Below, piece after piece: positions 44,173 through 55,144 of a stretch of DNA of 64,000 bases. How positions within the stretch are numbered: the first letter of the stretch is position 1; each line of letters starts with the position of its first letter. A program made the position numbers and the translations under genes. Source of the stretch: Panicum virgatum. Its lineage: Eukaryota; Streptophyta; Magnoliopsida; Poales; Poaceae. Location of the stretch: the NCBI RefSeq assembly GCF_016808335.1, contig NC_053144.1, positions 70,603,400 through 70,667,399 of the forward strand. The letters run 5' to 3'. The notes under the pieces are model-generated. The model was not told the DNA's origin. It did not search any database and saw nothing but the letters and a program-made list of their open reading frames with translations.

Positions 44173-44862
44173 TCAACAAATCAATTATTCATCTGCAATA
44201 ATTTTTCATTTCAGGGTTACAGATACCATAAGCAGGCGGCAGAGAGCTTAGCCAAGGTACGTGTGTAGTAATTTCATTTCATTTCCCCATCATCAGCAAA
44301 GCCGCAGTATCATCAGTAGTAATTGATGACAAGCCAAACGGCCTGGTTTAGATGCAAAATTCCAAAACTATCATATCGAATGTGTGCGGCACATGCGTGC
44401 GTGGAGTACTAAATCTAAATGAAATAAAAAAATACTAATTGCATAGTTTTCTTGTCAATTACGGGACGAATCTAATGAGCCTAACTAGATCATGATTAGA
44501 CACTAATTTGCTACAATAAATATTACAGTAAACATGTGCTAATAACCGACTAATTAGTCTTAATAAATTCATCTCGTAATTTACAGATGAGTTTTGTAAT
44601 TATATTTAATACTTCAAATATGAAAAAAAATTCCTTTCAAAAAATTGCATTGTGTAGTACTAGTATATATATCATCATTAGTTGACCTAGCTAGCTAGCA
44701 CGCACATGGACTGTAGATGACCGTGCCACTTAATTATTAAGTTATACTATATATATTTTATCTCTATTAACTATATTTTCCCAGCAGGTGAAGGACATGG
44801 CGATGCACAATGATGAGAAAGCAGGAGGCCTTGCTGCATTCAACGGCTGGAAGCAAGATTAA
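43252..44862 (+). CDS. SMO1: Sterol 4-alpha-methyl oxidase (SMO1 type)
   Basis: Three exons: 43252-44055, 44215-44256 and 44785-44862, giving 307 residues (306 if the alternative acceptor is used). It belongs to the fatty acid hydroxylase superfamily of di-iron, ER-membrane oxidases. The three histidine boxes are intact: HRLLH at 146-150, HRVHH at 159-163 and HDYHH at 239-243. Hydrophobic segments lie near 41-60, 92-108, 130-143 and 180-208. The enzyme removes C4 methyl groups from sterol precursors. The C-terminus GGLAAFNGWKQD has no classical KKXX signal, but QD-ending tails with an upstream Lys are seen in relatives. The SMO1 rather than SMO2 assignment rests on general resemblance. The start follows a 5' region with no earlier in-frame ATG that I could support. 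Confidence 0.92.
44117..44169 (+). repeat. (TA)n microsatellite in SMO intron 1
   Basis: About 26 TA units, about 60 bases after the donor. Probably length-variable. Confidence 0.95.
44340..44650. mobile_element. Tourist-like MITE in SMO intron 2
   Basis: Left end GGCCTGGTTTAGATGCAAAA. Internal arms GGGACGAATCTAATGAGCC and AATAAATTCATCTCGTAATT flank a TACAATAAATATTACAG centre. The right terminus is truncated near 44650. Confidence 0.7.
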
Positions 44863-45617
44863 CTCACTGCCATGCTAGCACTGCAGAGGCAGCAGCGCGC
44901 TATTAGCCAGTGCCCCTCATCATGCATGTGGACGTCGTATGTATGTCCAGATCCGATCCATAAATCTTCAGATGTACTATAATAACTTAATGTCCCATGC
45001 ATGCATAAATCATCTTCTGATCGATGGAGAAGTAATACGTAATACATATAGCGGCTCTACTGAAAAAACAATCTCAGTAATTCTGCTCATTTTAGCTATT
45101 GGAGTACACATACATATATAGTACATGCACGCATCCAATCAAGTAAACTCAAGTGGTAGCAACAATACATGAAACTGCACAACAAGTCAAGAAACTGAAG
45201 ATGTTTAGAGCTCATAGGACACCGTCAATTATTCTATATATTAATTTGGAGGAGTCTAGAGAGGATCGATGATGTGGTCTTTATTTCATCTGATAGGGAA
45301 ATGCCTGTCATGGCATGCATGTATCATCGATCGTGAGGACCGTATCCTACTGATGGCACCGCCCAAGCTACCTCCATCTATCCCATTCGCATACTACGAC
45401 ATTCCGTCGACAGCAGGGGACGGCTCAGCTAGCAGCTGCTAGCTAGGAGGACAATTGATTATATATTATTATATTCTTGCTAGATCTTGGACCACCACCC
45501 TACCGTATTTTAAGTTGCTGAGCTACCTCTCCCGCACCAGCAATAGAAAAGCCGATGAGTAGTCGCAGAGAACTTTCGCGTACACTGATAGAATGCCGTC
45601 AGCAGATCTATCTATAC
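44863..45617. other. SMO 3' untranslated region and spacer
   Basis: AT-rich with no coding signal. The SMO 3' end probably lies within the first 300 bases. Confidence 0.5.
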
Positions 45618-45619
45618 TG

Positions 45620-45925
45620 TGCCTCGTTTGATTTTTTTTTTATTTTAAGTCATAAGTTCCGTCACATTGCATTGCATGTTTATACACCAATTTAGAAATA
45701 CTAAACACAGATTTATTACAAAATTAATTTCATAAATTGTGACTTAATCACGAGATAAATTTATTAAATCTAATTAGTTCATAATTTGATCACTAATTGA
45801 TACAGTAACCATCCGCACGCTAATCATGTATTAATTATACTTAATAGATTTTTTTGACTCTTAATTGCATTTTATACAACTAGTTTTATATTAAATTAAT
45901 ATTTAAATATTTATCTTAATATTCG
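45620..45925. mobile_element. Degenerate Tourist-like MITE
   Basis: The interior shows CACGAGATAAATTTATTAAA, CTAATTAGTTCATAATTTG and ATACAGTAACC, diverged forms of the motifs in the other copies. Ends are not exact. From 45926 to 46519 I see only spacer, with a short (TTTA)n run near 46185. Confidence 0.5.
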
Positions 45926-46519
45926 CTATGACAGCAACTTAAGAAACCGACATTGGTCCATGACGAAGATGATGATGGGCGGCGTGGCGTGGTGGTACAT
46001 GGTGCAGTGCAGTGCAGATGATGGGTAAACCCGGCCGCTCCTCTATTGTTTGGAGCGAGATAGCATCGTTTTCCCCGCTGCGGTATCCGATGTCCATTTG
46101 CAAAATGCAAGCACCAAATAAATAACCGATATTATTTCTCGCGTGAATGAAGCTGTGGCTCAAGAGTTGGTTGTGCCTGCTAGTTATTTATTTATTTATT
46201 TATTTATTTCAACACTCGCCCCACTTGGCCCTTATTTCGGCATCGACGTCCGCACGCTGTGGCGTAAAATAAAATATATTGTTAGCGCCGTTAGTTGGTG
46301 AAATCACGTACCAAGTCTCGACTACCCTTAATTACCCTGCGGACAAGTTTTTGGGCCTCGATTTTGCCATCGCACGCAGCTGTTGATGCTGGGTTAGGAA
46401 TCGCCGGCATCGATGAAAGTGGAAACTAAAATATTATTCTGGAGCAGCAGGATATATAGTCATATATAGGTACCTGTGCCGCAGATCTCAAAATTAAATA
46501 TAATGTTATCTCTCTATCT

Positions 46520-46759
46520 TATTATTATTACTTTGCCCACATCACAGCGAGTCTCTTTGCAGCTCATTTCTCAGCCCACTTGTACAGTAGTTTAACTCTA
46601 CACCATTAATACATGGTCCATTTGTCTATCTCACAAATTTTTTAATTCTTGTGTCAAAACTGATTGTAAGCTTACAATCCACTTCCTCTCTCTTTCATCT
46701 TCTTTCTCCTCCACCTCATTATTCAGCCTGCTTATAGTCTATCATAATACTTGCTCTAA
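46520..46759 (-). mobile_element. MITE of the AGAGCAAG family, copy 1
   Basis: It ends TAATACTTGCTCTAA and contains AAGCTTACAATCCACTTCCT and CCTCCACCTCATTATTC, which are the inverted versions of sequence in 47501-47730. The two copies are in opposite orientation about 750 bases apart. The left end is degenerate. Confidence 0.65.
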
Positions 46760-47500
46760 GTTTTGGCAACAAATAAAACAAGAGTTGCTTGTGAGTACGT
46801 GGCAGTGAGATGAATTTTTAAACCTTGATTACACCGCGGTTAAGCTGCAAACTCCAAACCAAGTTTGCCTGATGCTTCAATCAATGTTGGCACTATATAT
46901 AATGAACCCAATATAGCTTATAGAGGTGCCGTAACAATATTGCAAATATAAATTACCGCTAACTCCACTATGAAATAACACCGTCTATAGCTTATAGAGA
47001 TGCTTCATATTTGGTTGTATATTACTAACGTTTGAGTCTAAATTTTTTGCATACAGTTAAAGGGCATATATAGCTTCGATCAATCAAAAGGATCGATGTT
47101 GAGATGTTATATATATGCATACACACGAGTACATGAGGCTCAACAAAACAACACAAGAGCAATAAAAACGAGGCCTTAAGATATCACTTCCCTTCGGGGG
47201 ACAGTGTAAGGATTCTTGCCGCTTATCTTTCAGCCCCCATCCGAGTCGATCAGTTTAATTTCGTGCAGTTTGGTAAAAAAGCTGAGATTTTTCGTGAGTC
47301 CCTTTCATCTGACAGCGACGAAAAGGAATGGATGCAATTTATGAGCATGCTGTCTCGCTCCTTCTCTATCAATATATTGATGACCAGCACTTAATAACCT
47401 ACTAGCTTCTGTTAAAAAAATAAAAGTCTTAGTGGGTAAGTGTCACGGCTTATAGTTAACAAAACTGGAAACTTGATAATTGTGACACTCCTCTCTCTCT
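46760..47500. other. Spacer between inverted MITE copies
   Basis: AT-rich sequence without a gene. No recognisable termini. Confidence 0.5.
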
Positions 47501-47730
47501 TAGAGCAAGTTATTATAGTAGACTGTAAGCAAACTAAATGTGAGGTGGAGGAGAGAGAAAAGAAGTGAGCTGCAAGCTTGCAGCTAGTTTCGACACGAGA
47601 ATCAAAAAAAATTGTAAGAGACGTTAGCCTCACATTAATAATGATGGACTAACTACTATACAAGTGGGCTAAAAGGTAGACTACGACAATCTTTGCAGTC
47701 AGCCACTGGCTATATTATTAATCTTGCTCT
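47501..47730 (+). mobile_element. MITE of the AGAGCAAG family, copy 2
   Basis: AGAGCAAG at the left and CTTGCTCT at the right form the inverted repeat. The body, with GTGAGGTGGAGGAGAG and CTGCAAGCTTGCAG, matches the reverse of the 46520-46759 copy. Confidence 0.7.
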
Positions 47731-47845
47731 CATCCTATAGAACTCTCCATCATCTCTCTTCATAAATGACTGTGCCATTTCAGCAAATTTGCTGATGTGG
47801 CATAATATTTATGCTAATGACCCTCTATTTATGTTATGATCTTAT

Positions 47846-48025
47846 ACCAATTTCAATGAGAGTGTCATAGACATTAATGTTGTTGACATGGCAGCCTCAT
47901 TATGAAGAGAGAGACATGAGAGGGAGTGTCATAGAGAAATATCATCACCATGACACTCCTCCTGCTCGATTTATCTAGTTTACTGTTTTGATAACTGTAT
48001 CGATGACACTCTCATTGACACTGGT
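47846..48025. mobile_element. Short MITE with 23 bp inverted ends (TSD CTTAT)
   Basis: ACCAATTTCAATGAGAGTGT at the left pairs with ACACTCTCATTGACACTGGT at the right with few mismatches. CTTAT flanks both ends (47841-47845 and 48026-48030). Confidence 0.8.
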
Positions 48026-48030
48026 CTTAT

Positions 48031-48961
48031 AAAATATAAATTAACAGAGCACGTGGCGCAAGGACCATCAAGACGTCCATCAGCTGAGCTAGCCATCACC
48101 TCAGGCAGGACCATTCAGAGAATCACGAGCAAGGAGCCGAGCATTTCTTGACAGATCCATTAGCACTTGTGCCGGATGTGCAAGGCATGCATGCAGTGTG
48201 GCCGCGGCCATGGGATCGGACAAGCAGGAGGGGCCAGCACCATGCATGTGACTCAAGGCAAGCAGTATTAATGAGATGGTCCTTACAAGTACGTAATTGT
48301 TCGAGTAGTCCACACATATACACCGATGTACAGTACAGCATTAAATCAAGTAGGCAACGTACATCTGCTTCATCTTTTGGTTACAACGACAGACCTATGC
48401 TAGTATGTATCAGTGAACTTATATTAACACCACGAGTAATAATCGTCAGTAGCTGCTAGTAATTAATCACGACAGGCCTCGGCTTGCTGACTCGCTCTGG
48501 CTCTTGGTTCGTGTCGGACTTGCTCCATGCAAACCAGAAAACTGAAAATTGCTGACGCATCAATTCCTTTGTGATTGTTGCCATTGGACACTTTGCAAAT
48601 TACCTCAACGAAGCAGAATCCAAATTCAACATGCCCAGCCCTGTAGTGGCGCCAGGACACAAAAGGCCTATCGCACCAGGAAATCTGAATGTTCCATTTC
48701 CTCAACCAAGGAAATTCGGGGATCACAACTGAACACCGTTAAGCATCAGCTATGGACTGACCAACCCAAGAAGAAATAAACTGCCGCTGCTGCAACGATA
48801 GATATACAAGCGTAATAAAACAACACATTTAAGCTGCACAACTAACCATTCATCCTTTCAGTGCCACCACTGTACACAGCAAAAAGTCCTATGTTAGCCG
48901 AGCTACCAAAAGCTAATAAGGCTAGTCAAGGGCTATATATATACATATGCCCCCCGGCATG
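48031..48961. other. Spacer and 3' region of the WD40 half-gene
   Basis: No convincing gene. Short open frames on both strands lack domains. The part next to 48962 is the likely 3' untranslated region of the gene to the right. Confidence 0.5.
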
Positions 48962-49889
48962 CTAACTAATTCTGAAGACCAGCAACTTCTCCTCGCTTAA
49001 GCACCCAAGGTACCTCCCTCCACCTGGACTTTCTGCATACCTTAAATCAAGGATCGGCTGCCGGTGGGAGCAAACATCAGCATGAATAGCAAACGAAGGC
49101 AGTTGCCACGTCCGGACCCCGCGCAGCGACTCGTCCCCATAGGCGAAGAGATGTTGATTGTCTCCATAAGGTATGATTGCTGATTTTGACATGCGTACCT
49201 CGCTTACGTTGCCGAAGCATGTTGTGCCTTCAGAGAAGGATCCGTTACTTCTCCTGATAAAGGAGTGGTGGCCTAATTTGCCTGAACCAACAGGGCATGA
49301 TGGTGTCTGCGATAGGTAGACTTGAGATGTGTTGGCATCATCTGATACGCCAACTTTGGGCCGGAAGGAAGCCACCAAAAGATCGGTTGATGGAGGGGCA
49401 CATGCAAGGGAAATGCATACACGCTGATTGTCCACCCCAGTTAGCAAATGCGGCCTGAAAGATAAACCCACAGAAAAATGAGAACCACAATTCATGGACC
49501 CGAAAAACATCAGTAAAACCGAACTGCATGATACTATGTTGCCGAACTATCACTGCTTCATATACCTGCTTTGATTGCCATCAGTATCCCACATGCAGGG
49601 ACCTACAGCAGAAGCTGAAAGAATCTTCCCGCACCCATTATTATCAATTACAGAGTGGAGTGTATGAATCGGTTGTGCAGATAGCCCCATCATGGAATAC
49701 AAGGGTCTCTCAGTTCGACGGATATCAAAAACCAAAACCATGCCATTCTGAAGTATGTAAACAAATCAATTCATGTAAAACATTACAAGGCACGAGAAGC
49801 TTAAGATGAGATGATGAAAGATTTACCAGCAAGCCAGCATAAATATGTCGTGAACTCGATACATCTGCTGAACACGACCAACCAGGGAC
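48962..49889 (-). pseudogene. RFWD3-like WD40 domain, C-terminal half only
   Basis: Three in-phase exons: 49827-49889 (PGWSCSADVSSSRHIYAGLL), 49566-49747 (NGMVLVFDIRRTERPLYSMM to CMWDTDGNQS) and 48962-49454 (PHLLTGVDNQRVCISLACAP to SEEKLLVFRIS). They encode about 245 residues of the WD40 domain of plant RFWD3-like RING/WD E3 ligases, the end of the protein included. The RING half of such a protein lies at 50915-52657 on the same strand. The first half of the propeller, expected between them, was not found; the gap holds LINE and SINE debris. The surviving exons have no stops or frame breaks, so the damage is young, or this part is still transcribed from another start. Confidence 0.65.
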
Positions 49890-50034
49890 CTGCTCAGTAT
49901 TGTGATACATATAGTATAATTAGATAGAAGGAAAAAAAATCTAAATTACTCCCCTAAACTATGGCCAAAGTTTGGATAACTCCCTAAACTATTGTTTGGT
50001 TCATTTTATTACCCTCCAAACTACGCACTTTGGT

Positions 50035-50290
50035 TCAAATTACCCCCCCAATACAATTTGTCAGTTTAGGTCTACCTCTACCCCTCTTTACATTATCGAC
50101 CCGCTCAAGAACCCCATTACGCACCGGCGCCTCAGGGGGCCTTCGTTGGACATGTCCAAACCATCTCAGCCGATGCTGGGTAAGTTTCTCCTCAATTGGT
50201 GCCACCACGACCCTATCCCGAATAACTTCGTTCCGGACTCTATCCCTCCTTGTGTGCCCGCAAAACCACCGCAACATCCGCATCTCTGCT
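50035..50290 (-). mobile_element. LINE ORF2 C-terminal fragment
   Basis: An 82-residue frame reads MRMLRWFCGHTRRDRVRNEV, VAPIEEKLTQHRLRWFGHVQ and VKRGRGRPKLT. This is the well-known C-terminal signature of plant L1-type reverse transcriptase proteins. No RT core is present. The adjacent 49930-50034 stretch is a poorly defined AT-rich repeat with CTAAACTATGGCCAAAG. Confidence 0.85.
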
Positions 50291-50469
50291 ACACTCAGGC
50301 GACACGAAAAAGAAGCAGCAGCTCCGAAAACGGAAACTGAAAGAAAGGAGAGCCACGGGCCCCCATTGTCTTACTTGGGGCTTTTGGGCCCAACTTGGCT
50401 AGTTCCTTTTCTTCTCCTTTTACTTTTTGTATTTTCTTCTCCTCTTACTTTGTATGTACTGCGAAAGGG

Positions 50470-50670
50470 TTTTCGCGCATGTAACCTAGTGGTTATAAGA
50501 ACCTCGGTAGCATCTAAGATTCTGAGTTCGATTCTCAATGGGAGCAAATATTCTGAGATTTAACGGCGTTGAGCAAATATTCTGAGATTTAACGGCGTTG
50601 TGCATTAAGTGCTAGGCTTGCATTCAGTGCAGTGGTAGGCGAGGTATGTCTCAAAAAAAATGTAAATCTC
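50470..50670 (+). mobile_element. tRNA-derived SINE-like insertion
   Basis: It has an A-box-like GTAACCTAGTGGTTATAAG and, about 50 bases on, a B-box-like GAGTTCGATTC, as in tRNA-related SINEs. It continues TTCAGTGCAGTGGTAGGCGA and ends in an A run (50653-50660). A 29 bp unit is tandemly duplicated inside (50542-50570 and 50571-50599). Confidence 0.6.
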
Positions 50671-50683
50671 ACGTCTCGAGGAG

Positions 50684-50913
50684 TATGGCAACTGCAAAAT
50701 TAAAAGGCACAATCACCACTCATCATTTCCAATAAAATGAAGTTACACACTTGTAGACACATATATCCCGAAGTCTCAGCAGCGCTGGTCACATATATAC
50801 ACACACATCAGAATCAGATGCTATGCAAGTACGACAAAAAAGGCACCTGATCAGTATGGCAACTGCAAAATTAAAAGGCACGATCACCACCACTCATCAT
50901 TTCCAATAATGGA
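50684..50913 (-). repeat. Direct repeat at the 3' end of the RING gene
   Basis: GTATGGCAACTGCAAAATTA with the following AAAGGCAC, TCACCAC and CATTTCCAATAA occurs at about 50684-50750 and again at 50852-50913, with small indels. The right copy abuts the stop codon at 50915. This looks like a local duplication of about 168 bases. Confidence 0.8.
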
Positions 50914-50914
50914 G

Positions 50915-52657
50915 TTACAGCAGTCCATCGAAGCTCTGAACAATGAACTCGATTAGGTCCTCATAGTGTCTACGCGCCATCTCCACCTGCCCCTTCACTG
51001 ATGAGTAGCTAGTCATAACCGTCGCCAATACATCCTGAACCAACTTCTTATCCACGGCCTGGTCCTCGGCACCGACAGACGGAGCTAGCACTTCTAGCTT
51101 GTCAGCAACTTCAGATACAAATTGCGCTTCTGACTTGGCACCGACAGACTGAGCTAGCACTTCTAGCTTGTCAGCAACTTCAGACACAAATTGCGCTTCT
51201 GACTTGGCTTCAGACGCATGCCGTCTTGCTAAAGGCGCAAGCTCTGCTAAATACTTGGCAACCCTAGAATAATGTGCTTCTACTTCCTGGTTGATTGAGC
51301 ATAAGAATAACTCATGAGATGCACCCAACAATCAACATAAAAAAAAAATCCAGTCCTAAAATATAACCACAATACTAGGATGATCTAAGACTTTGATATG
51401 AGTATAAATGTAGGAAACAAAGGAACCTGTATGCGGCAGCAACCATCCCAGAGATTCCCTGGTATGTAGAGGTTGATAATATGCTTGCGTTCAAATGCTT
51501 TACCACACTGAGGGCACTGGAAAGAAAGAACAATTGGCATGCACAGATAAGTCGCCAGGCATGTATATAGGGATAGGATCTGAAACAATCTGATATATTT
51601 ATGAAACTGTGTTTGCCCATTTAAAAGCATGTCTGGCACCTTTGCGCTTGTGTTGCCGCAAGCAATCAGCCAATTCTCCAGGCACGATCTGCCATACACA
51701 TGTCCACAGGGAATGCAACTGCATGTAACAGGTAGGTGATGATTTTATATAAAATATGTATGCATATAACATGGAAAGTAAAAGCTAGTGCATTTCAAAA
51801 GAAAGAACGGATGGGAGAAAACATCTCGTTATCAGACCTTTTTTTTGTCCTAAGCAAATCCAGGGGATACCCCGCCTTATTTCCATTCGGAAAGGCGTCT
51901 AGGACACGATGAAAACTGTGGTGGAAGCATGGTAGAGCTGTACATCTCGGCGCATGATGGAGGCAGGCAGCATGGGTTCAGGGGAAAACCACATCATCAC
52001 CTCCCCCGCTCCATGAGGATTGCAGAAGCATGATTGTGTATAATATAATAATATGTAGTACGTGTACTTGTTTGGATTCCAACTAGGTGATGGTTGAGGA
52101 GATTAGTAAGCAAGCTCTAGCAACCAAATTAATGCTCGATATGAAAACCAGTGTGCTTCAAGTTAAACAGGGGGAAGAAATCAGCAGTGTGGTGCAGATC
52201 CCTAATCAAGTTATTACGGCCAGTGGTATTTTTAATGCTGTAACCATATTCCTAAAATTGGAGGCCAAGCATGAATCCTTATTTTTGTATCCCCAACGTG
52301 GATCTCCATCCCTAGTTTCTAGGGTAAATCGAGCAGAGTCGTATGCCTATGCCATGGCAGCAGCTGATTGGGGAAACTAGGTCCATGATTAACAACACAA
52401 GACTAATAGAGGCGATGCGACTATGCTAGTGCAGAAATTTAGTAGCAGGTTTGGTTTTCGCACCAGAGACGATGCGCGCCGCTGCAGGTGGATGGCTCCA
52501 TACACACGCAGCAGGTGGTCCTCGTCTCCCCGCTGTGATCTTCATCCGCCGCCGCCGAAACCCTAGCTCCGGGGAGAGCCTCGTCGCCCCATTCTTCCTC
52601 CTCGGTCTGCACGTCTGTGGCCTCCTCCTCGTCGTCGTCCGCAGGCGGCGACGACAT
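50915..52657 (-). CDS. RING-finger protein, RFWD3-like N-terminal half
   Basis: Four in-phase exons: 52464-52657, 51640-51718, 51427-51516 and 50915-51286, giving 244 residues. The N-terminus is acidic (DDDEEEATDVQTEEEEWGD). The RING finger follows: CCVCMEP, then CCIPCGHVYGRSCLENWL, then CPQCGKAFERKHIINLYIPG. All eight zinc ligands of a C3HC4 RING seem present, so E3 ubiquitin ligase activity is plausible. The last exon is a Lys/Glu/Ala-rich probable coiled coil with a 23-residue tandem duplication, ending EDLIEFIVQSFDGLL. Plant RFWD3-like ligases continue into a WD40 domain, seen only as remnants at 48962-49889. Either this gene is truncated, or the stop at 50915 ends a short isoform. An earlier in-frame start at 52858 is possible, but MSSPPADDD at 52657 looks better. 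Confidence 0.75.
51069..51206 (-). repeat. 69 bp coding tandem duplication
   Basis: Two adjacent copies (51069-51137 and 51138-51206) differing at a few bases encode KSEAQFVSEVADKLEVLA-x-SVGA twice in frame within the RING protein. Confidence 0.92.
52087..52380 (+). other. 97-codon open frame in the RING-gene intron
   Basis: A single frame beginning MMVEEISKQALATKLMLDMK and ending AYAMAAADWGN. The composition looks protein-like, but I recognise no domain. It lies antisense inside the first intron of the RING gene. It could be a transposon-borne fragment or a chance frame. The neighbouring 51840-52080 stretch has no further signal. Confidence 0.3.
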
Positions 52658-52954
52658 GGGGTTGGGGGGACGCAGGATGTAGGGCGAGCTCAGGGACGGC
52701 AGCCACAGGCAGGCCTCCTCCTCCTCCTCGGCTCCGCCTCCGCCTCCGCCTCCTCCTCCTGCGGGAAGAGAGAGAAGAAGAGAAGAAGGTTCTCGCCTGA
52801 CAGGCAGGCCTGGGCCACCAAACAAGTTCCGCCGGCCCAATGAAAGCGAGCCCACCAAACTAGTCAGTCAAATCCCCTAGCTGAAATGAAAGGGAGATCA
52901 GAGCTCCGAGCTCTCGCGTTAAACATCACATCACAATTTCACTAAAAGACGAAT

Positions 52955-53253
52955 GACCGTATGCAGTACTAAATAAAGTCTATTTATAAAATTTTTTTAT
53001 GAATGAGTGTAAATTTTTTAGACGAATCCAATGAGACAAGTTTCATCATGATTAGCTACAGTAATGCTACAGTAACCGCACCCAATCATCTTCTAATTGT
53101 GCGGTCAAAGGTCTCATTAGCTAAAATAACTGCTACAGTACCATAGTTGTGGAGGTAATTTTATAATTAGACTTTATTTAATACCACTAATTAGTGGTCA
53201 AAGCATCGTTTTCCTCTCGTCAAAACGTTTTCACGCCACAACCAAACACGGCC
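52955..53253. mobile_element. Tourist-like MITE between divergent genes
   Basis: It contains AGACGAATCCAATGAGAC, ATGATTAGCTACAGTAATGC and an inverted counterpart near 53112, and ends CCACAACCAAACACGGCC. The left end is degenerate. It sits in the roughly 720 bp between the RING gene and the ACR2-type gene, which are transcribed away from each other. Confidence 0.65.
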
Positions 53254-53378
53254 CTCCTTCCAAAAATAAATAAATAAACAAATAAAATCTCTCCTCCCTT
53301 CCCTAGCTGCTAGTTCCCTTCCCCTCTCTCTCCGGCCGGGCTGGGCCGGGCGCTCCAGCTCCTTCCGGCGGCCGGACT

Positions 53379-54278
53379 ATGGCTCGGAGGGGCGTCTCCT
53401 ACGTGTCGGCAGCGCAGCTGGTGTCCATGTCCCGCGACCCCCGCGTCGCCATCGTCGACGTCAGGGATGAGGAGAGGAGCTACGACGGACACATCGCTGG
53501 GTCCCACCACTACGCCAGCGACAGCTTCGCCGACCGGATGCCTGAGCTCGCCCAGGCAACCGGGGCCAAGGAAACCCTCGTCTTCCACTGCGCGCTCAGC
53601 AAGGTGAAGGGGACCTGGGTGGATCTCAAAATGTTTCGTGCCATGTCATCGCTCGCTGCCTCCCTCCCTCCCTCCCTCAGTTTACCTACCATCTCTAGAC
53701 ATTGGCGTGCGTAATTCAAGACCTTAACGCTGCATTCCCCCAAACTAGATAACGTTTGGGGGGAACTTCATGGAAGAAAGTTAAAAAAAAAATTGCAGAG
53801 TTAGCTTTATTTTCCCCTTGGTTACTGCTGTCAGGGGCAGAACAAGAAAAATTGCATAAGGGGGCAGATGGATCAGGAGGGGACTAAATTTAAATTTTTC
53901 AGTGATTTACATGGTAAAAATTGCTCGGTGGTAACTAACTTGTGGCGATCCACCAACAACAATGGGAAATCAAGACATATGTTCGTTCCTCCTAAATTGT
54001 ACATGTTATATATATACATATCACCTGTGTTCTTCAGTCACAAAATCACCTCTCTATTTGAGTAACTGCTGCTGGTTTCTCTTGTAACATGTTCCCTCAA
54101 ACTGCAGGTGCGAGGCCCATCTTGTGCACAGATGTTCCATGACTATCTATCAGAGGCCAAGGAAGATTCAGGGGTAAAGAACATCATGGTCCTAGAACGT
54201 GGATTTAATGGATGGGAAATTTCAGGGAGGCCTGTTTGCCGCTGCAAGGACACCCCATGCAAGGGTGTATGCTCTTAA
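53379..54278 (+). CDS. ACR2: Plant CDC25/ACR2-type phosphatase and arsenate reductase
   Basis: Two exons, 53379-53603 and 54108-54278, giving 131 residues, the usual size of this family. It is a single rhodanese/CDC25-like domain: [20 protein letters not shown] near 23-42, then the signature HCALSKVR, with catalytic Cys71 and Arg77 in a CX5R loop. The intron falls exactly inside the active-site loop. The C-terminus [16 protein letters not shown] supplies the Cys cluster known to bind zinc in plant CDC25-like proteins. Family members dephosphorylate substrates in vitro and reduce arsenate with glutathione/glutaredoxin (family knowledge). The tail-to-tail neighbour is a FRA8-like gene. Confidence 0.92.
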
Positions 54279-55144
54279 GTATTTTACTCATGGCAGATAG
54301 TATTGCTCTGTATGTTCCAAGAAATTGAACGCCACCACAAGCTATAGATTGATAAAATAGCAGCATGTCTCCATTGGGTGGATCAACAATGGCTTGTTTC
54401 AATGAATAACAGTTATTGTCGTCTTATGGCATGTACCGCATGCTTGGAAATGTTTTGCTTCCATCAAACTATGGGCATTCACATCCTGTCTATTGGCCCT
54501 ACTTTTGTTTGACCTATGTTCTCCACAACATGCATCATGCATGCATATTTTTACCCTTTGTCACAAATGTTTCTCCAACTACTCTTTGTGGACAAAGAAA
54601 TTCATATCCTTTTTTATTGTTCATTCTGTTTGCCAAAGTAATGTCGGAAAAAAAAATGTTTCCCAAAATGATCCATTTTGCCTGGTAAATGTGCACATGT
54701 GCACTAGTACAGCTTGCTGCTACACTATTTTAGCCACATATTTTCTTTGGTTCTACAGGTGGTGTTGGACTTGCTCAAATTTGGATCTGCTTATATAAAT
54801 AAACAACAATATGTATCTTACCTATGACTCAGTTCTCTAGCTCCAAAATACTGCTGCAGTAGTATTTTCTTATGTCTAGTATAGGCTGCTGATGAATGAA
54901 GTGATTCTTTATTTACTGCCTTGTGCTGTGGAGTCGGACTTAATTCTAGAAGGGAAGCTCCAAATACAACCCAAGAAAAAAACACACTAGTTATTGCCTT
55001 TATTCGAACTTCAGTTGTAGTTTTATCTGCTGTGCTTATTACCGGAGGTGTGTTAGTAATATGAACTGTCGAAAATTGCACCGTTGAGAAGTACGATGGT
55101 TGAGAGAGCGGTCATTAAAAGCCTAAGGATAGAAGAGCAGTCAT
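54279..55144. other. ACR2 3' region and spacer
   Basis: AT-rich with only short chance frames. The 3' end of the ACR2-type transcript should lie in the first few hundred bases. Confidence 0.5.

Noticed and set aside
49930..50034. Possible coding exon of the missing WD40 half
   Set aside because: The sequence is a generic CTAAACTATGG repeat, with no WD40-like residues in any minus-strand frame.
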